Below the pieces are notes generated by a model. The model was not told the origin of the DNA. It worked only from the letters and a program-made list of their open reading frames with translations, and did not search any database. From Aliidiomarina taiwanensis (GTDB lineage Bacteria > Pseudomonadota > Gammaproteobacteria > Enterobacterales > Alteromonadaceae): a stretch of DNA of 64,000 nt. The stretch is taken from the NCBI RefSeq assembly GCF_003987015.1, contig NZ_PIPQ01000001.1, positions 1-64,000 of the forward strand, written 5' to 3'. This document shows, piece by piece, positions 45,201-53,670 of the stretch. A program made the position numbers and the translations under genes. Position 1 is the stretch's first letter, and each line of letters starts with the position of its first letter.

Positions 45201-45521
45201 TTATTGTTTTTGTAAGTTTTGCGTTAACGCTGCTGAACGCCTTACTGCTGCTTTCAAAAGTACAACATAGCCTTAAAATATGGCCCTAAGCGTTTAAGCA
45301 CGTGGGATAGATTACTTCATTCTTTTAATATGGCAAGCTTTTTCTGTACATAAATTAACAAGCCCTTCGATATCGCGTTAAGATTTCCTTACACAAGCCT
45401 AGTCTAAAGGTTATAGAGCCAAAAGCTCGCATCGGTGCATCCTTCCGCATACAATGCTATTTGCACTATTTTGCGGGGTGTCTTGCTTGTCCCGCAGTAT
45501 CTTACGAAAGAGGAGTTTTTC
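45201..45521. other. Non-coding leader region upstream of the DUF885 peptidase gene
   Basis: About 320 bases with no supported gene on either strand. It must hold the plus-strand promoter of the peptidase gene and possibly the minus-strand promoter of the candidate RNA, but no hexamer pair with good spacing could be chosen. Confidence 0.5.
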
Positions 45522-47288
45522 ATGCGTTATTTCATTGGCCTAGCAGCGGGAGTGTTACTCTCTGGCTGTGTGGCAACGACATCACCTCCCACGGCAGACA
45601 CAGACGCTACCTTCCAAAGCATAGCGGAAGCTGCGTGGGACTTTAACCGTAGACAATACCCGCCTACAGCCGTGTACCTTGGTGACAAAAGCGTAGAAGG
45701 AAAGCTAACGGACATTTCGCCGGAAGCATTAGAAATGCGTTACAACACGCGGAAGCGCTATTACGAACAAATTGAAGCTATTCCAGCGGAGCAGCTTAGC
45801 GAAGCAAACCAAATTAACCGCGAAATGATTCTTTATGCGCTTCGTAACCAGCTGTCTGATTACGAGTACCAAATGTACTTAACACCGCTCACAAGTGAAA
45901 CAGGGCCTCATAACCGCCTTGCTTATGTAGCCAATGGCAAGCGCTTACGTAATGCACACCAGGCAAACGTGTACCTGAGCGAGCTGAGCGAAATTCCAGG
46001 CTCCATGCAGCAGTATATAGCCTATATGCGTGAAGGCATTGCGGCAGGCATTACTCAGCCAGCTGTAGTACTACAGGGTATGCCAAATAACATTTTGGCT
46101 CTGGTGCCAGAAGACCCAACCGAAAGTGTTTTCTACCGCCCTATTGCTGAAGCAAAAAATACGCTACCAGCAGAGGTGTTCCAAGAAGTAGACAGCAAAG
46201 CACGCAGCCTTATAAGCGAACGGGTTCACGCAGCTTACCTTGCGTTCCACGATTTTATGGTGAACGAGTACATTCCAAACAGCCGTGAAGACATTGCGGC
46301 TACCAACTTACCCAATGGCGATGCTTTTTACGCAAACCGTGTGCGTCACTACACCACCACCGACTTAAGCCCAGAAGAAATTCATAACCGGGGCTTAGCG
46401 GAAGTCGCTCGTATTCGCGCTGAAATGGACGCGGTGATTGCTGAAATTGGTTTTGAAGGAACCTTCGAAGAGTTTACGCATTTCTTGCGTACCGACCCGC
46501 AGTTCTACCCAACGAGTGAAGAGCAGCTATTAAAAGAAGCAGCCTATATTTCGAAAAAGGCCGACGCAGCATTACCTCAGTACTTTAAATTATTACCTAG
46601 AAATACCTACGGTGTTGCGCCGGTACCCGCAGAGATTGCTCCCACATACACAACAGGTCGCTATGCTGGGTCGTCTTCCCCTGACCAGCCTGGTTACTAC
46701 TGGGTGAACACCTATGCGCTTGATCGCCGTCCATTGTATGCCTTAGAAGCTTTAACGTTACACGAAGCTGTGCCTGGGCATCACTTACAAATTTCTTTAG
46801 CAAAAGAAATGGAAAACGTGCCAGACTACCGTCGCTCAACTTATATTTCTGCGTTCGGTGAAGGCTGGGGCTTATACGCTGAGCACTGGGGTGTGGAAGC
46901 TGGATTTTACCAAGACCCATACAGCAACTTTGGCCGCTTAAGCTATGAAATGTGGCGCGCAGCACGCCTTGTTGTGGACACAGGAATGCACACCATGGGC
47001 TGGAGCCGTGACCGTGCTGTAGAGTTTATGGCAAGCAATACAGCCTTGTCGCTGCATAATGTGAACACTGAAATTGACCGCTACATTAGCTGGCCTGCAC
47101 AAGCTTTGTCGTACAAGCTTGGTGAAATGCTGATTAAGCAATTACGCGCAGACGCAGAAGCGGCCTTAGGTGAACACTTCGACATTCGCGAGTTCCACTA
47201 CCAGGTACTGAAGAATGGCAGTATTCCTCTTGCAACGCTAGAGCGTAAGGTACGAGGCTACATTGAAGAAGCAGCTGCTGCGCTGTAA
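45522..47288 (+). CDS. DUF885 family exported peptidase, lipoprotein
   Basis: The 588-residue protein has a lipoprotein signal (VLLSGC, Cys15) and the DUF885 metal motif HEAVPGHHLQI (H-E-x4-H-H) near residue 415, followed by FGEGWGLYAEHWG. These are the zinc-binding elements of this M3-related carboxypeptidase-like family. The protein probably degrades peptides in the periplasm; substrate unknown. The ATG at 45522 with GAGGAG is chosen over a frame extension to 45435, because it gives the lipoprotein signal. It is monocistronic, with a bidirectional terminator at 47311. Confidence 0.85.
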   Translation: MRYFIGLAAGVLLSGCVATTSPPTADTDATFQSIAEAAWDFNRRQYPPTAVYLGDKSVEGKLTDISPEALEMRYNTRKRYYEQIEAIPAEQLSEANQINREMILYALRNQLSDYEYQMYLTPLTSETGPHNRLAYVANGKRLRNAHQANVYLSELSEIPGSMQQYIAYMREGIAAGITQPAVVLQGMPNNILALVPEDPTESVFYRPIAEAKNTLPAEVFQEVDSKARSLISERVHAAYLAFHDFMVNEYIPNSREDIAATNLPNGDAFYANRVRHYTTTDLSPEEIHNRGLAEVARIRAEMDAVIAEIGFEGTFEEFTHFLRTDPQFYPTSEEQLLKEAAYISKKADAALPQYFKLLPRNTYGVAPVPAEIAPTYTTGRYAGSSSPDQPGYYWVNTYALDRRPLYALEALTLHEAVPGHHLQISLAKEMENVPDYRRSTYISAFGEGWGLYAEHWGVEAGFYQDPYSNFGRLSYEMWRAARLVVDTGMHTMGWSRDRAVEFMASNTALSLHNVNTEIDRYISWPAQALSYKLGEMLIKQLRADAEAALGEHFDIREFHYQVLKNGSIPLATLERKVRGYIEEAAAAL

Positions 47289-47302
47289 TGTTAATTAAAG
47301 CA

Positions 47303-47338
47303 AACAAAAAAGCAGCTTCGAAGAAGCTGCTTTTTTTT
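47303..47338. terminator. Bidirectional terminator between the DUF885 and cytochrome c4 genes
   Basis: AGCAGCTTC (47311-47319) and GAAGCTGCT (47323-47331) form a perfect stem. It is flanked by eight T on the plus-strand side (47331-47338) and an A-rich run on the other, so it can end both convergent transcripts. Confidence 0.88.
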
Positions 47339-47358
47339 ATATGGGCTTATGTATGTGC

Positions 47359-48003
47359 TTAATGTAAGCCGCGAATATATTGAGACAGAACTTCAATGTC
47401 TCGGTCTGTTAATTTAGCAGCCACATCACGCATCATGGCGTTCGGGTCGTTTGCACGCTCACCTGCGCGGAATTTTTCAAGCTGTGCTTTTGTGTACTCC
47501 GGGTGTTGTCCACTTAACAGAGGAAATGCCGCCTGACCTGCGCCAGCACCACTTGGGCCGTGACACGCTGCACACGCAGTAATACCACGCTCTAGGTCGC
47601 CACCCATAAATAGGGCCATACCTTCTGCTGCAATTTCTTCTGTGGTTTCACCTAACTTGTGCTCTTGCTGAGAGAAGTAAGCGGCTAAGTCGTACATGTC
47701 TTGTTCGCTTAAGCTCACTGCTTGACCTGACATCACTGGGTCGTAGCGTCCTTCTGCACCGTTGGTGGTTGCGCCAAGCTTATACTCACGTAATTGTTTT
47801 ACTAAATAACGCGGGTGCTGACCGGCAATGCTTGGGAAAGTCCCCAGTGCACTGTTTCCGTCCGGGCCATGGCACGCAGCACATATGGCCGCCTTGCCTT
47901 CACCTGCGGCTGCATCGCCAACCAAAGTTTGCTTTGCTTCATCCGCAGCCATAGAAGAACCTGCGAACATATATAATCCAAATAGAATTACGAGTTTTTT
48001 CAT
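47359..48003 (-). CDS. Cytochrome c4, di-heme periplasmic electron carrier
   Basis: The 214-residue precursor has a signal peptide (about 1-19, ending SMA) and two CxxCH heme sites (CAACH in AAICAACHGPDG and in ITACAACHGPSG). They sit in two homologous halves, each with a methionine ligand region (YDPVMSGQAVSL and NAMMRDVAAKL). Cytochrome c4 carries electrons between the bc1 complex and cbb3-type oxidase. The ATG at 48003 is preferred over a frame start at 48060 because it starts the signal peptide. Divergent location next to engB is common in Alteromonadales. Confidence 0.92.
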   Translation of the reverse strand: MKKLVILFGLYMFAGSSMAADEAKQTLVGDAAAGEGKAAICAACHGPDGNSALGTFPSIAGQHPRYLVKQLREYKLGATTNGAEGRYDPVMSGQAVSLSEQDMYDLAAYFSQQEHKLGETTEEIAAEGMALFMGGDLERGITACAACHGPSGAGAGQAAFPLLSGQHPEYTKAQLEKFRAGERANDPNAMMRDVAAKLTDRDIEVLSQYIRGLH

Positions 48004-48121
48004 AATCTCACTTCTCTGCATTTGAACGGGCACCCAAAAGCCACATACATAACTGTACACTAATAATGGGCCATTTTACACGAAACTGCGCACGATGAAA
48101 CGCCTGTTTGCAGCTCAATCA

Positions 48122-48150
48122 TTGGACTCCACCCCAGAATGCTTCATAAT
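48122..48150 (+). promoter_or_regulatory. Sigma-70 promoter of engB
   Basis: TTGGAC (48122-48127) and CATAAT (48145-48150) are separated by 17 bases. The pair lies inside the longer open frame from 48095, which supports starting EngB at 48188. Confidence 0.5.
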
Positions 48151-48187
48151 ATGTTTCGATTCGCCCTCAGGCACAGGAAATAGTGGT

Positions 48188-48823
48188 ATGTCTAACCCCG
48201 TAATTTTTCAGCAAGCTAAGTTTTTCACCAGTGCACCAAGCATTCGTCACTTACCCGAAGATAAGGGCATTGAAGTTGCTTTTGCTGGTCGCTCAAATGC
48301 GGGTAAGTCGAGCGCACTCAATGTGCTAACCCGGCAAAATAGCCTAGCACGTACCAGTAAAACACCTGGACGTACACAGCAAATAAATATTTTCGAACTC
48401 GACGAAAACCGCCGCTTAGTGGACTTGCCCGGCTATGGTTTTGCCAAAGTGCCATTAGAAATGAAAGTAAAGTGGCAAAAGTCGCTTTCCGAGTACCTGC
48501 AAGAACGAAAGTGTTTACGCGGTTTGGTGGTTCTGATGGATATTCGCCATGCATTTCGTGAAACCGACCAAGAGCTCATTCACTGGGCTGTGGCCAGCAA
48601 TATTCCCGTGCTTGCGGTGCTGACAAAAGCGGACAAACTCAAAAGTGGCGCTCGTAAGTCTATGCTCATGAAGGCGCAAGAAGCGGTGCCTGCTTTTGGT
48701 GGTGACGTGGACGTTATTGCTTTTTCTTCACTGAAGAAAACCGGTGTTGAAGCTTTGGAAGCCGTAGTACAGAGCTGGTTTCAAGACGCCGCTGAGGACA
48801 TTTCAACGCAGCAAGAAAGCTAA
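48188..48823 (+). CDS. engB: Ribosome biogenesis GTPase EngB (YihA/YsxC)
   Basis: The 211-residue protein has the EngB G-motifs: GRSNAGKSS (G1), TPGRTQQ (G2 region), [11 protein letters not shown] (G3), TKADK (G4) and the FSSLKKTG region (G5). It is an essential GTPase for late assembly of the 50S subunit. The ATG at 48188 with AGGAAA upstream gives the normal family length; the open frame upstream is promoter DNA. An EamA transporter follows 1 base after the stop. In E. coli engB lies next to polA and spf; here polA is near but convergent, with the transporter gene between. Confidence 0.94.
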   Translation: MSNPVIFQQAKFFTSAPSIRHLPEDKGIEVAFAGRSNAGKSSALNVLTRQNSLARTSKTPGRTQQINIFELDENRRLVDLPGYGFAKVPLEMKVKWQKSLSEYLQERKCLRGLVVLMDIRHAFRETDQELIHWAVASNIPVLAVLTKADKLKSGARKSMLMKAQEAVPAFGGDVDVIAFSSLKKTGVEALEAVVQSWFQDAAEDISTQQES

Positions 48824-48824
48824 T

Positions 48825-49715
48825 ATGGCCGATACCTACCCTGTTTCCGCCTGGGCCAAGCTTTGCCTTTTGGCATTAATTTGGGGCAGTAGCTTTTTCC
48901 TTATCAAAAAAGGCCTGCTAACGTTTACAGCCTTAGAGGTGGCGTCCATTCGCCTCGCTTCTGCCGCCGCTGTACTGGCCCCTTTTGCCTTGGTTCGTGT
49001 ACGCCGCATTCAACGCCACCAGTGGCCCATTATTCTCAGTGTTGGCTTGGTGGGTAGTATGCTGCCCGCTTTCCTGTTCGCTCTTGCTCAAACCCATGTA
49101 GACAGTGGCATTACAGGGGCCCTTAACGCATTAACCCCTTTATTTACCTTGCTTATAGGCGCTTTTATTTTCCGCCAATGGGTTACCCGTCGGACCTTAT
49201 TTGGTTTGCTGGTGGGCTTTATTGGCACCCTAACCCTGGTGTTGGTCAATGCCAGCGGTACGCTTAGCCTCAACGCCTACGCCTTGTTTGTTGTCGCGGC
49301 TACCTGTTGCTATGGCTTTAACCTAAACCTTATTAAAGCTTATTTACCCGACCAAACACCCCTCACCATTACGGGGGTTAGTTTGCTTATGGTACTGCCC
49401 GTGGCTTTATTGTATTTAGCCGGCCCGAGTGAAGTGTTTGCCAAGTTAGAAGGCCCAACGGCATGGATGTCTTTTTCCGCTGTGGTAGCCCTGGGTGTCG
49501 TGGGTACCGCCCTGGCATTGATTTTGTTTAATCACCTCGTGCAAATTGGCACAACGGTGTTCGCCAGCTCCGTAACCTATTTAATTCCTTTGGTGGCTAT
49601 GTTACTTGGCAGTTTAGATGGGGAGCATATTGGTGTGTGGCAGTTGCTTGGCATGGCCCTTATTCTGCTTGGTGTAGGTCTTGCAAACCGCAAGCCTACA
49701 CCAAACAAGGTGTAA
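48825..49715 (+). CDS. EamA/DMT-family inner-membrane transporter
   Basis: The 296-residue protein has ten membrane helices in two EamA repeats, with WGSSFFLIKKGLLTF near the N-terminus and TFSAR-like loop equivalents in each half. Members of this drug/metabolite superfamily export amino acids or other small metabolites; the substrate cannot be predicted. It starts one base after the engB stop and probably depends on the same transcript. Its 3' end converges on polA with only 12 bases between the stops. Confidence 0.85.
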   Translation: MADTYPVSAWAKLCLLALIWGSSFFLIKKGLLTFTALEVASIRLASAAAVLAPFALVRVRRIQRHQWPIILSVGLVGSMLPAFLFALAQTHVDSGITGALNALTPLFTLLIGAFIFRQWVTRRTLFGLLVGFIGTLTLVLVNASGTLSLNAYALFVVAATCCYGFNLNLIKAYLPDQTPLTITGVSLLMVLPVALLYLAGPSEVFAKLEGPTAWMSFSAVVALGVVGTALALILFNHLVQIGTTVFASSVTYLIPLVAMLLGSLDGEHIGVWQLLGMALILLGVGLANRKPTPNKV

Positions 49716-49727
49716 CCAGGCGTTCCT

Positions 49728-52505
49728 TTAGTGGGCTTCGTCCCAGTTGTCCCCCACACCCGCTTCCGCAATTAAGGGAACGTCGAGTTCCGCAGCACTT
49801 TCCATAACACGTACTAACTCGGCCACATGGGTGTCCAGGCAGTCTTCACGAATCTCAAACACTAATTCGTCGTGCACCTGCATGGTCATATACACTTCGC
49901 CTTCGTTCGGTGTTGTGGCTAACCAGTCTTCCACCTTTAACATGGCCCGCTTAATTATGTCGGCTGCCGAGCCCTGCATAGGTGCGTTAATGGCTGCCCG
50001 CTCTGCCGCTTTTCTACGTGGAACATTCCGCGCATTAATTTCGGGTAGGTATAGGCGACGTCCGTAGATGGTTTCAACATAGCCTTGGCTTGCCGCCTGC
50101 TCGCGGGTTCTGTCCATATAGTCTTGCACGCCTGGGAAACGTTCAAAGTAAATGTCCATATAACGCTGCGCTTCTTTTTGCCCCACATTGAGTTGTTTGG
50201 CTAAGCCGAACGCTGACATGCCATAAATTAAACCGAAGTTCACTGCTTTAGCGCTACGGCGCTGTTCTGAAGTGACGGCATCTAAACTAACACCAAACAC
50301 TTCACTTGCGGTGGCGCGGTGAATGTCTCGCCCTCGGGCAAAGGCTTGTAGTAACCCTTCCGACCGCGACAAATGCGCCATAATTCGCAGTTCAATTTGG
50401 CTATAGTCAATGGCGACTACTTTATATCCTGGTGGTGCCACGAAGGCTTGACGCACGCGGCGGCCCGCTTCATTTCGAATGGGTATATTTTGCAAGTTCG
50501 GCTCTGTTGAAGACAACCGGCCTGTTGCTGTCACTGCCTGATGGTACGAGGTATGAATTCGACCCGTTTCCGCATTGATCATACGGGGCAATTTGTCCGT
50601 ATAGGTAGACTTCAACTTGGCTAAACCGCGGTGGCGTAAAATCAGTTCCGGCAGTGGGTAGTCCAGTGCCAACTCTTGCAACACATCTTCTGCTGTCGAA
50701 GGAGCGCCCTTTGGCGTTTTCTTTTTAATGGGTAACCCAAGCTGTTCGAATAAAATCGTTTGCAGCTGTTTTGGTGAGTTTAAGTTAAAAGGCGCCCCAG
50801 CAATTTCAAAGGCGTCTTTTTCTATTTCGCTCAGCTCTTTGGCAATTTCTTGGCTTTGTTTACTTAAACGGTCGGCATTTATCAGCACACCCCGACGCTC
50901 CATACCGCCTAAAATGGGCAGTAATGGCAGTTCTAACTCTGTTAACACCGACTTTAAGCCTGCAATGTCACACACTTTTGGCCAAATCGCCTGATGCAAC
51001 CGCAGGGTAATGTCTGCGTCTTCAGCTGCATAGGGTGCGGCTTCTGCAATGGGAATTTGATCAAAAGTTTTTTGCTTCGCTCCTTTGCCGGCTAAGCTTT
51101 CATAACTAATGGTTTTGTGGCCTAAGTACTGCAAACTCAGGGTGTCCATGTCGTGGCGAGAACTGACACTGTTCAACACATACGAAGCGAGCATGGTGTC
51201 GTTTAGTATGCCCTTTAATTGAATGCCGTAATTACCCAGTACATGCAGGTCGTACTTGAGGTTTTGACCCACTTTCTTTTTCGCTGTGTCTTCTAGCAGT
51301 GGCTTCAGTGCTTGCAGTACCTGGTCTCGCGGAAGTTGGCTAGGGCCGCTTAAGTCTTGGTGAGCCAGCGGAATGTAGCAGGCTTCCCCAGGAACAGAGG
51401 CAAAGGACATGCCCACAAGCTCAGCTTCCATGTAGTTTAAGCTGGTGGTTTCTGTGTCTAAGGCATAACACTCTGCTTGCTCTAATTGGGTTATCCAGCG
51501 TTGTAAGGCCTCTTCCGTGGTAACCACTTCATAGTTGTCGTGGTCGAAGCTGGCTAGCTCTGCCGTGGGCGCTTCTTCCTGTTCTGGGTCTGTGGTTTTT
51601 ACTTCCGCAGCCGAAGTACCACCCTCTTCTAATAGCTCGCCTAACCAACGTCTAAATTCACACTTTTTATAAAGTTCTATAAGCGTGTCCACGTCTGGCG
51701 ACTTACGCTCGAAGGCTTCCAGATTCATCGGCAAGTCCACATCAAGCTTGATGGTGGCTAACTCCCGTGAAAGCAGCAAAATGTCTTTATGTTCAGCAAT
51801 TTTAGCCGGCATACTTTTCGCGCCGCGGAAACTGAGTTCGGTAATTTTCTCAGGGTTCGCTAGCATAGCGTCAATGCTGCCCATGCCTTGCAAAATGCTT
51901 TGGGCCGTTTTTTCGCCCACACCTGGCATGCCTGGAATATTGTCGGAGCTGTCTCCCATTAATGCCAAGTAATCAATAATTTGGGCGGGACGCACACCAA
52001 AGCGCTCTTCCACTGTTTCCGGTGTCGACACGCGATTGTCTAACGTATTGATCAGGGTTACCGAGTCGTTTACCAGCTGTGCCATGTCTTTGTCGCTGGT
52101 GCTAATTAAGGTATGAAGCCCTTGTGAGGTTGCATACTGAGCCAAGGTACCAATGACGTCGTCGGCTTCTACGTTGTCAATCACCACCAAGGGCAGGCCC
52201 ATGGCTTTAATTATTTCATGTAATGGCGCTATTTGTGTGCGTAAGTCGTCGGGCATGGGTGGACGATTCGCCTTATATTCCGCATACATGTCGTTCCGGA
52301 ATGTTTTGCCTTTGGCGTCAAATACAACCGCCATATGGCTAGGCTCGTACTGGTTTAACAAGCTTTTCAGCATGTTTACAACACCGTAAATGGCACCGGT
52401 GGCTTCACCCGCAGAATTGGTTAAATGGGGTGGAGCATAATACGCACGAAATAAATACGATGAACCATCAACAAGCACAAATGGATTTTTGGGGATATCT
52501 GACAT
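49728..52505 (-). CDS. polA: DNA polymerase I
   Basis: The 925-residue protein has all three PolA domains. The 5'-3' exonuclease (about 1-290) starts FVLVDGSSYLFRAYYA and contains GEKTAQSILQ. The 3'-5' exonuclease (about 325-515) has DTETTSLNYME near 346, and the polymerase has motif A DYSQIELR near 698 and motif C QVHDELVFE near 876. It fills gaps and removes RNA primers during replication and repair. The ATG at 52505 with GGAAGG just upstream is chosen over a TTG five codons earlier. The 413-base region upstream contains DnaA-box-like repeats and a GATC cluster. Confidence 0.96.
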   Translation of the reverse strand: MSDIPKNPFVLVDGSSYLFRAYYAPPHLTNSAGEATGAIYGVVNMLKSLLNQYEPSHMAVVFDAKGKTFRNDMYAEYKANRPPMPDDLRTQIAPLHEIIKAMGLPLVVIDNVEADDVIGTLAQYATSQGLHTLISTSDKDMAQLVNDSVTLINTLDNRVSTPETVEERFGVRPAQIIDYLALMGDSSDNIPGMPGVGEKTAQSILQGMGSIDAMLANPEKITELSFRGAKSMPAKIAEHKDILLLSRELATIKLDVDLPMNLEAFERKSPDVDTLIELYKKCEFRRWLGELLEEGGTSAAEVKTTDPEQEEAPTAELASFDHDNYEVVTTEEALQRWITQLEQAECYALDTETTSLNYMEAELVGMSFASVPGEACYIPLAHQDLSGPSQLPRDQVLQALKPLLEDTAKKKVGQNLKYDLHVLGNYGIQLKGILNDTMLASYVLNSVSSRHDMDTLSLQYLGHKTISYESLAGKGAKQKTFDQIPIAEAAPYAAEDADITLRLHQAIWPKVCDIAGLKSVLTELELPLLPILGGMERRGVLINADRLSKQSQEIAKELSEIEKDAFEIAGAPFNLNSPKQLQTILFEQLGLPIKKKTPKGAPSTAEDVLQELALDYPLPELILRHRGLAKLKSTYTDKLPRMINAETGRIHTSYHQAVTATGRLSSTEPNLQNIPIRNEAGRRVRQAFVAPPGYKVVAIDYSQIELRIMAHLSRSEGLLQAFARGRDIHRATASEVFGVSLDAVTSEQRRSAKAVNFGLIYGMSAFGLAKQLNVGQKEAQRYMDIYFERFPGVQDYMDRTREQAASQGYVETIYGRRLYLPEINARNVPRRKAAERAAINAPMQGSAADIIKRAMLKVEDWLATTPNEGEVYMTMQVHDELVFEIREDCLDTHVAELVRVMESAAELDVPLIAEAGVGDNWDEAH

Positions 52506-52598
52506 GAAGCCTTCCAACAAAGAGTAAAGTTCTGGGTATTAGAATGCCACAAACCGGCCGTTGAAAGCGACTCGCTTCCGTATATAGCTGTTATTCAT

Positions 52599-52631
52599 TG
52601 TGGACGAACCTGTGGATAAGTCTGTGTAGAA
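52599..52631 (+). repeat. Three DnaA-box-like 9-mers at exact 12-bp spacing
   Basis: TGTGGACGA (52599-52607), TGTGGATAA (52611-52619) and TGTGTAGAA (52623-52631) are in the same orientation, exactly 12 bases apart. The middle one is a perfect DnaA box (complement TTATCCACA); the third matches 8 of 9 and the first 7 of 9 consensus positions. Confidence 0.6.
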
Positions 52632-52723
52632 ATGCCGAAGCCTGCCGTGAGTCAATGAAAAATCGACAGCAGCATTAATAACCTAAGTGGTTGTTTTAAC
52701 GGGATAAAGCAGGATATTCCCGG

Positions 52724-52881
52724 ACATTTTTATTGTTCTTTTAAATTTCCTAACCAACTGTGGAAAGCGGTGCCGCTTTTGATCCTTCATACTCAGAGTT
52801 GAGCATCAGCTGGTCGATTAGAATACCACAATAATAGATCGGATCTAGTGATCTTTGATCAATTTTTAGCATGGATCGATC
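52724..52881. other. AT-rich stretch and dense GATC (Dam-site) cluster, origin-like
   Basis: After an AT-rich run (52724-52750) there are seven GATC sites in 101 bases: 52781, 52837, 52842, 52850, 52857, 52874 and 52878. Six fall within 45 bases. Chance expectation is well below one. GATC-dense DNA next to DnaA boxes is the layout of gammaproteobacterial oriC and other SeqA-binding regions. No gene fits here. Confidence 0.55.
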
Positions 52882-52918
52882 TTGACTTTTGGCCGTTCAC
52901 TGTAAGCCTGTGAATTCA

Positions 52919-53656
52919 TTAACTTCGTTGAAACAAGCGCTGAAACATACCGGCCTTTTCTTCCGATCGCTCTTGCTGTTGCAAGGGACCGGACCAAATT
53001 TTATGCAGCCCTTGTTGAGCAAAGCCATAGAAGTCAGGCTGTAGTGTGGTTAAGCCTGGCCCGGAAATTAACGAAGTAATGGCCACGGGCGGATACACCA
53101 CCTGCCAACAGCCAAGTAAATACGCATAGCTTTGCAACAGGCGTGTTTGTATTTCTTCAAGGGCATGTGTGTCACGATCTGCAACGGTACAAATGGCAGC
53201 GGCTGTGGATCGGTACTCTTGAGCCAATTTGGTTTTATGGTGCAACAGATCGTTTTTATCGAGTGCGGGCTCTAAGGTGAAGTGGCTGAGGCTTGCCAGT
53301 AACCATACATAGGGTTGATGCTGCTTGAAGCTAAGTAAGGCGTCGACAATACTGTGGTTCATATCACCCGAATGAAAGCGCAGCTGGTCACGCACTGCTG
53401 CAAACCAGGCGAACAACTGTTGTTCGAACAAGGCCATATAAATGGCTTCTTTGCTTTTAAAATAAATGTAGGCGGTCCCTTTAGCGACCCCGGCTTTTGC
53501 CGCTATGGCGTGGACTGTGGGCAGCTGACCATTTTGCTCTAGTAACAACTGCAAAGCCGCTGCTAACAAACTGCTGCGGCGAGCGTCTTTTTCTTTCGCG
53601 GTGCGCGCCCGCTGTTTACTGCCAAGTCCTGTTTTTCCATGCGTTTTGTCGTCCAT
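52919..53656 (-). CDS. TetR/AcrR-family transcriptional regulator
   Basis: The 245-residue protein has an N-terminal TetR helix-turn-helix (about 25-75) containing TVHAIAAKAGVAKGTAYIYFKSKEAIYMALF, split here by the usual recognition-helix pattern, and a divergent helical ligand domain. An unusually basic stretch (KQRARTAKEKDARRS) precedes the DNA-binding domain. The ATG at 53656 has AAGGACA upstream. It starts 14 bases after the frameshifted SLC13 permease gene and may once have regulated it. The ligand is unknown. It ends 37 bases from the GATC cluster. Confidence 0.85.
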   Translation of the reverse strand: MDDKTHGKTGLGSKQRARTAKEKDARRSSLLAAALQLLLEQNGQLPTVHAIAAKAGVAKGTAYIYFKSKEAIYMALFEQQLFAWFAAVRDQLRFHSGDMNHSIVDALLSFKQHQPYVWLLASLSHFTLEPALDKNDLLHHKTKLAQEYRSTAAAICTVADRDTHALEEIQTRLLQSYAYLLGCWQVVYPPVAITSLISGPGLTTLQPDFYGFAQQGLHKIWSGPLQQQERSEEKAGMFQRLFQRS

Positions 53657-53670
53657 GGCAGTGTCCTTCC

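Larger units (their letters stand above)
52506..52918. other. Intergenic region between polA and the TetR gene: candidate replication-origin-like element
   Basis: The 413 bases have no supported coding sequence. Reading from the polA side they contain polA promoter DNA, the three phased DnaA-like boxes, two further 7-of-9 boxes (52759-52767 and 52909-52917), an AT-rich stretch and the GATC cluster. Core genes that in related genomes lie close to oriC surround it. Neither mnmG, mioC, rpmH nor dnaA is visible in the window, so it could also be a secondary DnaA/SeqA locus rather than oriC itself. Confidence 0.4.
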
